64,000 nucleotides of DNA from Bacteroidales bacterium (GTDB lineage Bacteria; Bacteroidota; Bacteroidia; Bacteroidales; UBA932). Below are positions 44,557 through 52,399 of the stretch, in pieces. The translations under genes and the position numbers were made by a program. The stretch is from contig JAFZWV010000031.1 of assembly GCA_017617035.1 (NCBI GenBank), positions 1 through 64,000 on the forward strand, written 5' to 3'. The first letter of the stretch is position 1, and each line of letters opens with the position of its first letter. The notes beneath the pieces are model-generated. The model made no database searches. It worked only from the letters and a program-made list of their open reading frames with translations, and had not been told where the DNA came from.

Positions 44557-45003
44557 TTACTTTGCCTGTTTCTTGTTGCGGACACCGGCTACAATCTCGC
44601 CGACGATGATGGAGAGAATGGTAAGGCCGCCCACAAGGTAGGTCAGATTAAGAATTGTATCAGTGAGCTTAAGGGTCGATTTCGAGGGCTGCTCGAGAAT
44701 TCCGATAGCCTCAGAACCCGGCGACAGGAAGTACACTGCCAGGACAACGACAGCGGCACCGCCCAGCACGGCAAGAAGCTTCCAGAGGAATTTCTTGTCG
44801 TTCTTCACCCCGATCCATCCGCCTATGCAGATGATGCTGATGAGGGCGAGGCCGACCATCGCATAAGTCCAGTAGAAGAGCACATCGACGGCGATGGCGT
44901 CGTTCTTCTTGAAGCCATAAATCCAGGCTCCGACGAAGATTCCGACACTGAGCACGAGGAGCGCCAGCAGGACCCATTTGATGATTTTACTGTAGTTTTT
45001 CAT
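44557..45003 (-). CDS. Four-helix membrane protein of the exbB-exbD operon
   Basis: A 148-residue protein with four hydrophobic segments (about 10-30, 42-62, 73-93, 117-138) and a lysine-rich C-terminus (VRNKKQAK). No enzymatic motif is seen. Its position between exbB and exbD is typical of Bacteroidota energy-transduction operons, so it may be an accessory part of that complex; this is inference from context. Confidence 0.78.
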   Translation of the reverse strand: MKNYSKIIKWVLLALLVLSVGIFVGAWIYGFKKNDAIAVDVLFYWTYAMVGLALISIICIGGWIGVKNDKKFLWKLLAVLGGAAVVVLAVYFLSPGSEAIGILEQPSKSTLKLTDTILNLTYLVGGLTILSIIVGEIVAGVRNKKQAK

Positions 45004-45012
45004 GATCCGGAA

Positions 45013-45807
45013 TTATTTTGCCTTGTAAGCTGTAAGGACATCTACGAGGTCGATCGAAGCCTCTTCCATATCGATGGTGATAGAGTCGATCTTAGCGAGG
45101 ATGTAGTTGTAGAACACCTGGAGGATCATAGCTACGATAAGACCCGCAACAGTTGTAATAAGAGCGACCTTCATACCGCCAGCAACAACGTTAGGGGAGA
45201 TATCACCTGCAGCCTGGATAGCATCGAATGCCTGGATCATACCGATAACGGTTCCGAGGAATCCGAGGGACGGGGCGATAGCGATGAAGAGAGAAATCCA
45301 GGAAAGACCGTTCTCGAGCATGCTCATCTGAATCGAGCCCGAAGAAACAACGTTCTTCTCAACTACGTCGAGACCCTGATCATAGCGGTCGAGTCCGTCG
45401 TAGAAGATCTTGGCGACAGGGCCGCGGGTATTGCGGCAAACATCCTTAGCTGCCTCGATTCCGCCTTCTGCAAGGGCTTTCTCTACCTTCTCAACGAGAG
45501 CCTTGGCATTTGTCCTCGAGAACGAGAGATAAAGGATACGCTCGATCGAGAGAGCCATACCGAGGATAAGGCAGATGATAACGAGTGACATGAAGCCTGC
45601 ACCACCCTCGATGAACTTGGTCTTGAGGGCCTGGTGGAGAGGAATCTCACTCTGAGTGTTGAACGGGTCAACCTCAGCATCTTCTGCAGCGGGTGCAGCT
45701 ACCTCAGTAGCCTCCGGTGCAGCCTGCTCAGATTCCTGTGCCGATGCGATGTTGGCGGAGAAGACCAGGATGGCCGCTGCTGCCAAAAACATGGAAATCT
45801 TTTTCAT
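45013..45807 (-). CDS. exbB: ExbB/TolQ-type proton channel protein
   Basis: A 264-residue MotA/TolQ/ExbB family protein. A signal-like N-terminal segment and an alanine-glutamate linker precede three membrane helices; the family core GLSWISLFIAIAPSLGFLGTVIGMIQAF is at about 165-192. It forms the proton channel with ExbD, encoded next in the operon. The 5' leader is about 70 nt, rich in CAA/AAC, without a clear promoter box. Confidence 0.93.
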   Translation of the reverse strand: MKKISMFLAAAAILVFSANIASAQESEQAAPEATEVAAPAAEDAEVDPFNTQSEIPLHQALKTKFIEGGAGFMSLVIICLILGMALSIERILYLSFSRTNAKALVEKVEKALAEGGIEAAKDVCRNTRGPVAKIFYDGLDRYDQGLDVVEKNVVSSGSIQMSMLENGLSWISLFIAIAPSLGFLGTVIGMIQAFDAIQAAGDISPNVVAGGMKVALITTVAGLIVAMILQVFYNYILAKIDSITIDMEEASIDLVDVLTAYKAK

Positions 45808-45902
45808 AACTGTTTTTGATTGTAGTTTTTAATTGTTGTTATTGATTTGTTGTTTATCTCAATTCACAAATTCGATGCAATATAGTAATAATTCTTCAAT
45901 GT

Positions 45903-46009
45903 TGGAACGTCCGGACAGACTTTTCAGGCGCATTTGCCCGGACTAGGGTCGCTCCCAGACGCATAGCGTCGATGAGCGATAGCGCCTGAAAAGTCTGCCC
46001 GGACGTCCA
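45903..46009 (+). repeat. Hairpin element copy D (long form)
   Basis: Arms 45903-45931 and 45982-46009 pair over about 28 bp with one bulge and one mismatch; the arm reads ACTTTTCAGGCGC at its inner end. The core is TTTGCCCGGACTAGGGTCGC, inner stem GACGC/GCGTC and GAGCGATAG. It ends 2 nt before the tatD stop codon. Confidence 0.92.
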
Positions 46010-46011
46010 TA

Positions 46012-46791
46012 TTATGAGGCCAGCCCAAACAACTTCTCAGCGTTGGCTGTGGTCGTGTCCGCGACCTGTTCGATGCTTATTCCTTTTAACTCAGCGAGTT
46101 TCGCGGCGATGAGCGGAATATACGAACTCTCATTTCGAGTTCCGCGAAGCGGAGTCGGCGCGAGGTAAGGAGCGTCGGTCTCCAGAAGAATCATTTCAAG
46201 AGGTATGTCTTTCACCGCTTCGGCGATTCCCGCCTTCCTGAAGGTTAGGACTCCGCCTATGCCAACGCTCCAGTCGCCGTATTTCCGTATGCGTGCCGCG
46301 GTTTCGGCGCTGCCGCTAAAGGCGTGGAGGTTGCCGCGCAGCCCCAGGCCGCGGCAGCTGTCGAGCACGGCGAAAAAGTCGTCCGTAGCATCGCGTAAGT
46401 GAATGTTCACCGGAAGGTTCAGCTTCGCGGCCAGCTCCAGCTGTGCTTTCAGCGCCTCCTTCTGCTGCTCCTTGAACTCGGTCGAGAAGTGGTAGTCCAG
46501 ACCGATTTCGCCTATGGCTACAAACCGCGAAGGATCCTTCGCGTGCTCGAAGACCATATCGAGTTCGTTCTTCCAGTTCTCAGCGACCGCGCCAGGGTAG
46601 AGGCCGAGCATGGGGAACACCACGCCTGGGTGACGCGCCACGAGCGCCAGCATACGCGGGCGGTCGTGGCTGTCGACATCGGCGTGGAGCATTCTCGTCA
46701 CTCCGGCCTCTACAGCCCGCGCGATCACCACGTCCTGCTCGCCCTCATACGCCTCATCACTCGGATGGCAATGTGTATCGATAAAAATCAT
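46012..46791 (-). CDS. tatD: TatD-family metal-dependent nuclease
   Basis: A 259-residue TIM-barrel hydrolase; TatD proteins are 3'-5' DNA exonucleases linked to DNA repair. Metal-site motifs are intact: DTHCHPSDE at the N-terminus, GEIGLDYH (about 96), HLRDA and ETDAPYLAP (about 205). ATG46791 is chosen over TTG46794 directly before it. The -7 box ends 5 nt before the ATG, so the mRNA is probably leaderless. Hairpin copies D and E flank the gene. Confidence 0.93.
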   Translation of the reverse strand: MIFIDTHCHPSDEAYEGEQDVVIARAVEAGVTRMLHADVDSHDRPRMLALVARHPGVVFPMLGLYPGAVAENWKNELDMVFEHAKDPSRFVAIGEIGLDYHFSTEFKEQQKEALKAQLELAAKLNLPVNIHLRDATDDFFAVLDSCRGLGLRGNLHAFSGSAETAARIRKYGDWSVGIGGVLTFRKAGIAEAVKDIPLEMILLETDAPYLAPTPLRGTRNESSYIPLIAAKLAELKGISIEQVADTTTANAEKLFGLAS

Positions 46792-46796
46792 CAATA

Positions 46797-46804
46797 CAAA
46801 TTTA
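46797..46804 (-). promoter_or_regulatory. -7 box TAAATTTG of tatD
   Basis: A TAnnTTTG match ending 5 nt before the tatD ATG. It lies between tatD and hairpin copy E. Confidence 0.6.
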
Positions 46805-46815
46805 ATAAAAAAAAG

Positions 46816-46920
46816 TAGAAGCAGACAGGTATTTAAAGCCCCATTTGCCCGGACTAGGGTCGCTCCCAGACGCGTAGCGTCGATGAGCGATAGGGGCTGT
46901 AAGTACCTGTCTGCTTCTAA
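46816..46920 (+). repeat. Hairpin element copy E (long form)
   Basis: Arms 46816-46842 and 46893-46920 pair over about 26 bp (TAGAAGCAGACAGGT then GCCCC). The core is TTTGCCCGGACTAGGGTCGC, inner stem GACGC/GCGTC and GAGCGATAG. The right arm includes the dprA stop. On the minus strand a run of eight T follows, so this copy could end dprA transcription. Confidence 0.93.
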
Positions 46921-48086
46921 TATTTACGAACTAAAATGGAGCAACGTTGAAGTAGATCGGTGACGATGAAGCCCCCGGTTTCGAGCGTGCCGACAAGGGT
47001 GACGGTCTGGACGTAGTCGAGGTTGAGTTGATGGGCGATTTCTTCGGCGCAGATTCCGCGGTTGAGTTTGATGCAGACTGCGATGCGGCAGAGTTTTTCG
47101 AGTGTGTCTGGATCCATGCTCTTAGCATAGCGTTCGCGCACCTCCTCTTCGAGCTCGGCCTTGCGACGGCGGTTGTAGGTCCCGAGACCGAGAGCGTCCG
47201 GAAGGGCCTCGACGTCCGCGATGGGCTCCGCGACATTCTCGCGAAGCAGAATGTTGCAGCCCTCCGAGCGGACATCGTCTATCCTGCCGGGCAACGCCCA
47301 CACATCGCGCCCGTAGTCGAACGCGGCATGAGCCGTGATCAAACTCCCGCCCCTGCGCTTCGATTCCACGACGACCGTGGCCGACGAAAGCCCCGCGATG
47401 ATGCGATTGCGCCTCAGGAAGGTCGCAGCCTGCGCGCTCGTACCGGGAGGGAAGTCGGTCACCAGCGCGCAGCCGGGCGTCGATGCAATCTGCTCCGCCC
47501 AACGCCTGTGGCCGCTCGGATAAATCTCCTCCGGCCCGGTCGGAATCACGGCGATCGTGCGCAGTCCCGCCTCCAGCGCAGCGCGGTGGGCCATGATATC
47601 GACGCCATACGCTAACCCACTGACTATAACGGGCTTAACCTGCGCCTGCGCGAGCGTGAAGACTATGCGGCGCGTCCATTCCTGACCGTAGAGGGAGATA
47701 TCGCGCGTCCCCACTATAGAGATGAAAACGCCTTCGGCGAAAAGGTCGGCGGCGGTGGAAGCGCTGCGGATGTACATGCCTGCGGGAGCGTCCGGACACT
47801 CGGCTAGTGCTTTGGGGTACGCCGGTTCACCGAGCGCGACGAACTCTATGCCTTTTGCCGCCATGTCTTCGAGTTCTTTCTCGCTCTTGGCAAGTTCCGC
47901 GTCGGACAATGCGCCCTCAAAACGCGAAAAGGGACCGAGCAATTCGTCCCTTTTGCGTTCGCTCAGGCTAAATAATTCGGCTATAGAGCCGCTTTCTTCG
48001 ATAAGTCTGTGCGACACCTTCGGATTATACCCGAAGGCTCGGTTGAGCGTACAAGCGCCCACCTTTGTAAGTTTTGAAGTTTCCAT
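46917..48086 (-). CDS. dprA: DNA-processing protein DprA
   Basis: A 389-residue protein that loads RecA on incoming single-stranded DNA during natural transformation. It has an N-terminal helical domain, the Rossmann-like core with SGLAYGVDIMAHRAAL, SGHRRWAEQI and GGSLITAHAA, and a C-terminal winged helix (about 330-385, RGICAEEIAHQLNLDYVQTVTLVGTLETGG). The stop lies inside hairpin copy E. queA is upstream by 15 nt. Confidence 0.94.
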   Translation of the reverse strand: METSKLTKVGACTLNRAFGYNPKVSHRLIEESGSIAELFSLSERKRDELLGPFSRFEGALSDAELAKSEKELEDMAAKGIEFVALGEPAYPKALAECPDAPAGMYIRSASTAADLFAEGVFISIVGTRDISLYGQEWTRRIVFTLAQAQVKPVIVSGLAYGVDIMAHRAALEAGLRTIAVIPTGPEEIYPSGHRRWAEQIASTPGCALVTDFPPGTSAQAATFLRRNRIIAGLSSATVVVESKRRGGSLITAHAAFDYGRDVWALPGRIDDVRSEGCNILLRENVAEPIADVEALPDALGLGTYNRRRKAELEEEVRERYAKSMDPDTLEKLCRIAVCIKLNRGICAEEIAHQLNLDYVQTVTLVGTLETGGFIVTDLLQRCSILVRKY

Positions 48087-48101
48087 AGTTTGTATATTGT
48101 T

Positions 48102-49151
48102 TTAAATGATCAGCATCGCATCTCCGTATGGTCCAAACCTGTATCCTTCTTCCAGTGCGACTCTGTAGGCGTTCATCACTTTCGTGTATCCTCCGAACGC
48201 CGCTACGGTCATCAGCATAGTCGACTGCGGGAGGTGGAAGTTGCTCACTATCGCATCCGGAATCGAGAACTCGTAAGGAGGGAAGATGAACTTGTTGGTC
48301 CAAAGATCGTTGTCCTTAATCTCTTTATTGGTAGTTACATAAGTCTCCAGGGCACGAATCACTGTAACGCCGCAGGCGACGACCTTATGGCCGGCGCGCT
48401 TAGTAGCGTTGATCTTGTCGGCCGCCTCGCGGGAGATAATCATCCTCTCTCCGTCCATCTTGTGCTTCGACAGGTCTTCCACATCGACCGAGCGGAAGTA
48501 GCCCATGCCCATATGAACGGTAATGAAGGTCTTGTCTATGTCCTTGAGAATCATGCGGTTGAAGAGCTCGCGGCTGAAGTGCAGACCTGCTGCCGGGGCG
48601 CTCACTGCGCCTTCGTTGGCAGCGAATATGGTCTGATAGTTCTCCACGTCGGACTCATCTGTCTCTTCCTTTACCCACTCGGGAACCGGGGTGTGGCCCA
48701 GAGCGTAAAGCGCCTGCTTGAACTCCTCGTACGGTCCATCGTAGAGGAAGCGCAGGGTACGACCGCGCGAAGTAGTATTGTCGATAACTTCCGCCACCAT
48801 CGAATCATCCTCACCGAAGTAGAGTTTATTGCCGATACGAATCTTGCGGGCCGGCTCCACGATAACGTCCCAGAGCCTTTGCTCCTTGCTGAGTTCCCTC
48901 AGAAGGAAAACCACAATGTCGGCCTCGGTCTTCTCTTTCTTTCCGTAAAGCTTTGCGGGAATGACTTTAGTATCATTAAGAACGAAGTTGTCGCCCTTTC
49001 CGAAATAGTCGATTATGTTTTTGAACTGTCTGTGCTCAATCTCGCCGCTATCCTTATGAAGAACCATAAGTTTGCATTCATCCCTCCATCTGGTGGGTTC
49101 TGTTGCGATTTTCTCCTGCGGGAGTTCGAAGTTGAATTGCGAAAGTTTCAT
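48102..49151 (-). CDS. queA: tRNA preQ1(34) S-adenosylmethionine ribosyltransferase-isomerase
   Basis: A 349-residue enzyme of queuosine synthesis that converts preQ1 at tRNA position 34 to epoxyqueuosine. Family signatures are MKLSQFNFELPQEKIATEPT, VAAPAAGLHFS-like SAPAAGLHFSRELF and HMGMGYFRSVDVEDLSKHKMDGE. The length is standard. It is followed after 15 nt by dprA and preceded by hairpin copy F. Confidence 0.96.
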   Translation of the reverse strand: MKLSQFNFELPQEKIATEPTRWRDECKLMVLHKDSGEIEHRQFKNIIDYFGKGDNFVLNDTKVIPAKLYGKKEKTEADIVVFLLRELSKEQRLWDVIVEPARKIRIGNKLYFGEDDSMVAEVIDNTTSRGRTLRFLYDGPYEEFKQALYALGHTPVPEWVKEETDESDVENYQTIFAANEGAVSAPAAGLHFSRELFNRMILKDIDKTFITVHMGMGYFRSVDVEDLSKHKMDGERMIISREAADKINATKRAGHKVVACGVTVIRALETYVTTNKEIKDNDLWTNKFIFPPYEFSIPDAIVSNFHLPQSTMLMTVAAFGGYTKVMNAYRVALEEGYRFGPYGDAMLII

Positions 49152-49208
49152 TGGTCGATATTAGATATAGTATTCTATATACGGCCAATACATGCAAAAA
49201 GTTTCATG

Positions 49209-49320
49209 TAGCATAAGGGCACTGCACCCCTGAGCCGCTTTTTTCCCGGACTAGGGTCGCTCCCAGACGCATAGCGTCATTGAGCGATAGCGGTATCAGG
49301 GGTGCAGTGCCTTATGCTGC
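49209..49320 (+). repeat. Hairpin element copy F (long form)
   Basis: Arms 49209-49239 and 49289-49320 pair over about 28 bp. The inner arm CTGCACCCCTGAGCCGCT is shared with copy B. The core is TTTTCCCGGACTAGGGTCGC, inner stem GACGC/GCGTC and GAGCGATAG. It overlaps the last codons of the NUDIX gene. Confidence 0.92.
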
Positions 49321-49920
49321 TCGAAAAACTTCCAGTATGGAAGGATAGGTATTTTTCAGGAACGGAGGCAGGGAAGACTTAGCCACCCACACGGCCTTGG
49401 AGATATCTTCTTCTCGCTGGGGAATCAGCTCGACAGGCTTAGTATAGAGCATTCTGAACCACCAGGTGTGTTTCAGGTGCCAGATTCCGTTTCTCAAATA
49501 ACAGTGGTCCGTGATGCAGATAAGATCCTGAAGCTCCAGTTCGTCGACTCCCGTCTCCTCCTGAACTTCGCGAATCGCAGTCACCTCGATATCTTCTCCC
49601 TCCTCGCGGTGGCCTTTCGGCAGGTCCCAAAGCCCATTGCGGCTAATCAGAAGAAAATCGTCTCGCCTGTTGACGACCAGTCCGCCTGCCGCATCGACAT
49701 TTTTAAACTGAGCACAGAGATCGGCGTATGCTGCGTCGGTATCTTCAGTAGGAATATAAATGCGCGCGATGGAATCGGTCTGCTCGAACATACGCACAAG
49801 AGTGCCGATATCGATCCTGATGCCCGGATGGAAAATGACGGCATTCGGATCCGACAGCGAATCGTCTGTCGGAGGACAGATGATTATACAGCGCTTCTCG
49901 AAATAGATTTTATGAGTCAT
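49312..49920 (-). CDS. NUDIX hydrolase
   Basis: A 202-residue pyrophosphohydrolase. The Nudix box is complete (GHREEGEDIEVTAIREVQEETGV, about 99-121). An N-terminal segment of about 75 residues precedes the box and is not a known domain. The substrate is unknown. MTHKIYF (49920) is the chosen start; its promoter overlaps that of the divergent SRPBCC gene. Its 3' end lies inside hairpin copy F. Confidence 0.9.
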   Translation of the reverse strand: MTHKIYFEKRCIIICPPTDDSLSDPNAVIFHPGIRIDIGTLVRMFEQTDSIARIYIPTEDTDAAYADLCAQFKNVDAAGGLVVNRRDDFLLISRNGLWDLPKGHREEGEDIEVTAIREVQEETGVDELELQDLICITDHCYLRNGIWHLKHTWWFRMLYTKPVELIPQREEDISKAVWVAKSSLPPFLKNTYPSILEVFRAA

Positions 49921-49925
49921 TTTCC

Positions 49926-49933
49926 TATCTTTG
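49926..49933 (+). promoter_or_regulatory. -7 box TATCTTTG of the SRPBCC gene
   Basis: A perfect match, 21 nt before ATG49955. The expected start point falls inside the -7 box of the opposite gene at 49939-49946. Confidence 0.6.
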
Positions 49934-49938
49934 CAGAG

Positions 49939-49946
49939 CAAATATA
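49939..49946 (-). promoter_or_regulatory. -7 box TATATTTG of the NUDIX gene
   Basis: A perfect match on the minus strand, 18 nt before ATG49920. Together with 49926-49933 it forms a crossed pair, each box lying over the other's start point. Confidence 0.6.
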
Positions 49947-49954
49947 ATGAAAAT

Positions 49955-50362
49955 ATGGCAGAGCACTATACAAGTAAACACGGAATCGTCGGAAGGTCGC
50001 CCATGGAATTGTACATGGTTTTCACAGACCTCAGGCTCTTCAAGCAGATGGTTCCGCCCGACAAACAGGTCGACATCGAAGCCGACTTCGACACCCTCAC
50101 GGCAACCGCCCAGGGCATGTCGATAACTGTCAGAGTCGCCGAGCGTCACCCCTACGACCTCATCGTCCTAGAAGACCAGAACGCCCCATTCCACTTCAGC
50201 GTAAAGATCCACTTCGACGATGGCGGCGCCGCAAAGACCGACTTCTGGCTCGAAGCCGACGTAGAGCTCAATGGCATAATGAAACTCATGATCGGCGGCA
50301 AAATCCGCGAAGCCCTCGACAAAATCGTCGATGGCCTCGTCGACGCCTCCGCACATATATAA
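49955..50362 (+). CDS. SRPBCC-fold (START-like) protein
   Basis: A 135-residue protein with the START/SRPBCC pattern: HGIVGRSPMELYMVFTDLRLFKQMVP, a central beta stretch ending VRVAERHPYDLIVLED, and a C-terminal helix IREALDKIVDGLVDASAHI. Such proteins bind hydrophobic ligands or act as chaperones; no specific function can be given. ATG49955 is chosen over ATG49947 because it gives the MAEHYT start. Hairpin copy G begins at its last base. Confidence 0.82.
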   Translation: MAEHYTSKHGIVGRSPMELYMVFTDLRLFKQMVPPDKQVDIEADFDTLTATAQGMSITVRVAERHPYDLIVLEDQNAPFHFSVKIHFDDGGAAKTDFWLEADVELNGIMKLMIGGKIREALDKIVDGLVDASAHI

Positions 50363-50415
50363 CTTTCAGCCTCATTTTCCCGGACTAGGGTCGCGAAGCG
50401 ATAGAGGCTGAAAGT
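50362..50415 (+). repeat. Hairpin element copy G (short form)
   Basis: Arms 50362-50373 (ACTTTCAGCCTC) and 50404-50415 are perfectly complementary over 12 bp. The loop has TTTTCCCGGACTAGGGTCGC followed directly by GAAGCGATA, without the inner stem of the long form. It begins at the SRPBCC stop codon. Confidence 0.92.
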
Positions 50416-50443
50416 GCCTCTCCGTTCGCCAATAGAAGAATAA

Positions 50444-51574
50444 ATGATTAGTACAGCGATCAGACTGAATCCATTTAAGGGTTGCGCGGGACCGGAGGGC
50501 ACTCCGGTGCCATGGAGCCCGTATGGGCGCATTCTCTCTGAGCGCCCGGTGTTTACGCTGGACCCGCGCTTCCATGCCGGATGCTACTATGTCCAGGATT
50601 CATCTGCAATGTACGTTGGCCATATCTTCCGCAAAGCTCTCGACAAAATCGGCGCCCCGGGCATCCGTGTTCTTGATCTCTGCGCTGCTCCGGGCGGAAA
50701 GTCGACCGACCTGGCGGCGAGCCTGCGCGAACGCTATGGCGAGCAGTTCCTGCTCGTCGCAAACGAAGTGATGCGCGACCGCAGCCGCATTCTCAGCGAC
50801 AACATCGCGATCTGGGGCGACCCCAACGTCATGGTCACATCCGTCGACCCCGCCGCCTTCGCCCAGTTCGCAGGCGCGTTCGATATCATCGTCGCCGATG
50901 TCCCGTGCTCCGGCGAGGGCATGTTCCGTAAGGACCCTGTCGCGGTCGAGCAGTGGAGCGAGCAGAACGTCCAGCTATGCGCCGCCCGCCAAAAACGTAT
51001 TCTGGCCGATGTCTGGCCGGCCCTGCGCCATGGCGGCATCCTCGTCTACTCGACCTGCACCTACGAAGACGCCGAAAACGACGACAACCTCGAATGGGCG
51101 GCCTCCGAGCTCGGCGGCGAAATCCTCCCGCCCGCGGACGAGTTCCCCCAGCACGGCGTGCGCCTAACCCGCTATGGCAACTTGCTGAAAGCGGGGGAGG
51201 TGCCTGGTGAAGGACAATGGGTCGGCGCGCTGCAAAAAACGGCCGACTCTGCCGTTTGCCGCAAGCCCGACTTCGACCGCCTCCGGCCCCTGCGCTATGG
51301 TGTTCCCGCCGGCGTCGAGAAAGGCGGCAAGCTCATCCCCGATCCCGACTATGCCCTCAGCCTTGGCTATAAGGGCGAATATCCTATAATTGAGTTATCG
51401 CTTCAGCAGGCCCTGGAGTACTTGCATCATGATCCGTTGGTTTTTCCTGACGCACCGCGTGGCTTCAATCTTGTAGCTTTCGAGGGACATCCGCTCGGAT
51501 TCATTAACAATCTGGGTAACAGGTGCAACAGTCTTCACCCGCTCGCGCGACGCATACATATGAATATAAAATGA
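50444..51574 (+). CDS. RsmF/NOL1-type RNA m5C methyltransferase, short N-terminus
   Basis: A 376-residue SAM-dependent cytosine-C5 methylase of rRNA. SAM motifs: LDLCAAPGGKST (about 77), VADVPCSGEGMFRKDP (catalytic region), VYSTCTYEDAEND (second cysteine). The C-terminal RsmF-specific domain is present. The first residues ISTAIRLNPFKG correspond to the end of the usual N-terminal domain, so about 60-90 residues seem to be missing; only 80 nt separate it from the previous gene, which hairpin G partly fills. It overlaps the TPR gene by 4 nt. Confidence 0.87.
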   Translation: MISTAIRLNPFKGCAGPEGTPVPWSPYGRILSERPVFTLDPRFHAGCYYVQDSSAMYVGHIFRKALDKIGAPGIRVLDLCAAPGGKSTDLAASLRERYGEQFLLVANEVMRDRSRILSDNIAIWGDPNVMVTSVDPAAFAQFAGAFDIIVADVPCSGEGMFRKDPVAVEQWSEQNVQLCAARQKRILADVWPALRHGGILVYSTCTYEDAENDDNLEWAASELGGEILPPADEFPQHGVRLTRYGNLLKAGEVPGEGQWVGALQKTADSAVCRKPDFDRLRPLRYGVPAGVEKGGKLIPDPDYALSLGYKGEYPIIELSLQQALEYLHHDPLVFPDAPRGFNLVAFEGHPLGFINNLGNRCNSLHPLARRIHMNIK

Positions 51575-52398
51575 AAAGAGTCCTCATAACGCTTCTGGCG
51601 CTGACCTTCGGCTTTGCCGCTTTTGCCCAGACCACCGCAGAAGAATTCAACGAAAAGTACACGCGTCTCGCAGCGCGCCTCGGTTACGCCGGCGTCGGGA
51701 TCGAAACCTATCTCGATAAGTGGGAGGCCGCTTTTCCCGACGACGGCCGCCTCCTCGAGGCGCGCTGTAACTACTGCCTCGCTAAGGGTATGACTACCCA
51801 TGCCGTCCCGAAGGACCAGGCAAAATATCTCGGCAACAAGCCCATCCTTTCCGTTCCCGACTCCACCGGAAAGAAAATCAACTACTTTGAAGAAACAGTC
51901 TACGACGATGAACTCTTCGGTCAGGCCATGACCTGGCTCGACAAAGCCGTTGAACTTTATCCTCTTGATCTTGTCTATCGTGCCGACAAAATAACTTGTT
52001 TCCTCTCCTACGAAAAAGAATCCCCCGACATGGCGGTTGCGGAGATGGAAAAACTCGTCGAGATGGAAAAGAAATCGCACCCTGCATGGGTCGTGTACGG
52101 TGAACCGACAGTAGAAGGAGACTTTTCCGAACTCATGTCGGGATACTGCCTGCGCCTTTGGAATATCGCAACCCCTCCGGCTTACGAAGCTTTCTTCAAA
52201 CTCTCAACAAAACTCTCGAAACTCTATCCGAAAAACTCCAACTATCTGGATAATATCGGATCTTACTGGCTCGTCGCAAAGGACAACCCCAAAAAGGCGA
52301 CCACTTACTACAAAAAGGCGTTGAAACTCAATCCCTCCGACGAAGTCGCCACCGCCAACCTCAAACTCATCGAACGCCGCAAAGCCGCCAAAAAGTAA
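51571..52398 (+). CDS. Secreted TPR-containing protein
   Basis: A 275-residue protein with a cleavable signal peptide (ends FAAFAQ). The mature part is helical, with TPR-like stretches at the C-terminus (SNYLDNIGSYWLVAKDNPKKATTYYKKALKLNPSDEVA). No specific partner can be named. It starts at ATGA with the methylase stop, so translation is coupled. A terminator follows. Confidence 0.82.
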   Translation: MKRVLITLLALTFGFAAFAQTTAEEFNEKYTRLAARLGYAGVGIETYLDKWEAAFPDDGRLLEARCNYCLAKGMTTHAVPKDQAKYLGNKPILSVPDSTGKKINYFEETVYDDELFGQAMTWLDKAVELYPLDLVYRADKITCFLSYEKESPDMAVAEMEKLVEMEKKSHPAWVVYGEPTVEGDFSELMSGYCLRLWNIATPPAYEAFFKLSTKLSKLYPKNSNYLDNIGSYWLVAKDNPKKATTYYKKALKLNPSDEVATANLKLIERRKAAKK

Positions 52399-52399
52399 A

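Noticed and set aside
44542..45588. A 348-residue plus-strand open frame opposite the exbB operon
   Set aside because: It is highly charged, antisense to conserved membrane proteins, and has no promoter or signal.
48090..49211. A 373-residue plus-strand open frame opposite queA
   Set aside because: It is a shadow of queA; queA carries all family motifs.
34621..49320. The hairpin family as plain intrinsic terminators
   Set aside because: Only copy E, and weakly copy A, are followed by T runs, and the conserved loop core would not be needed for termination.
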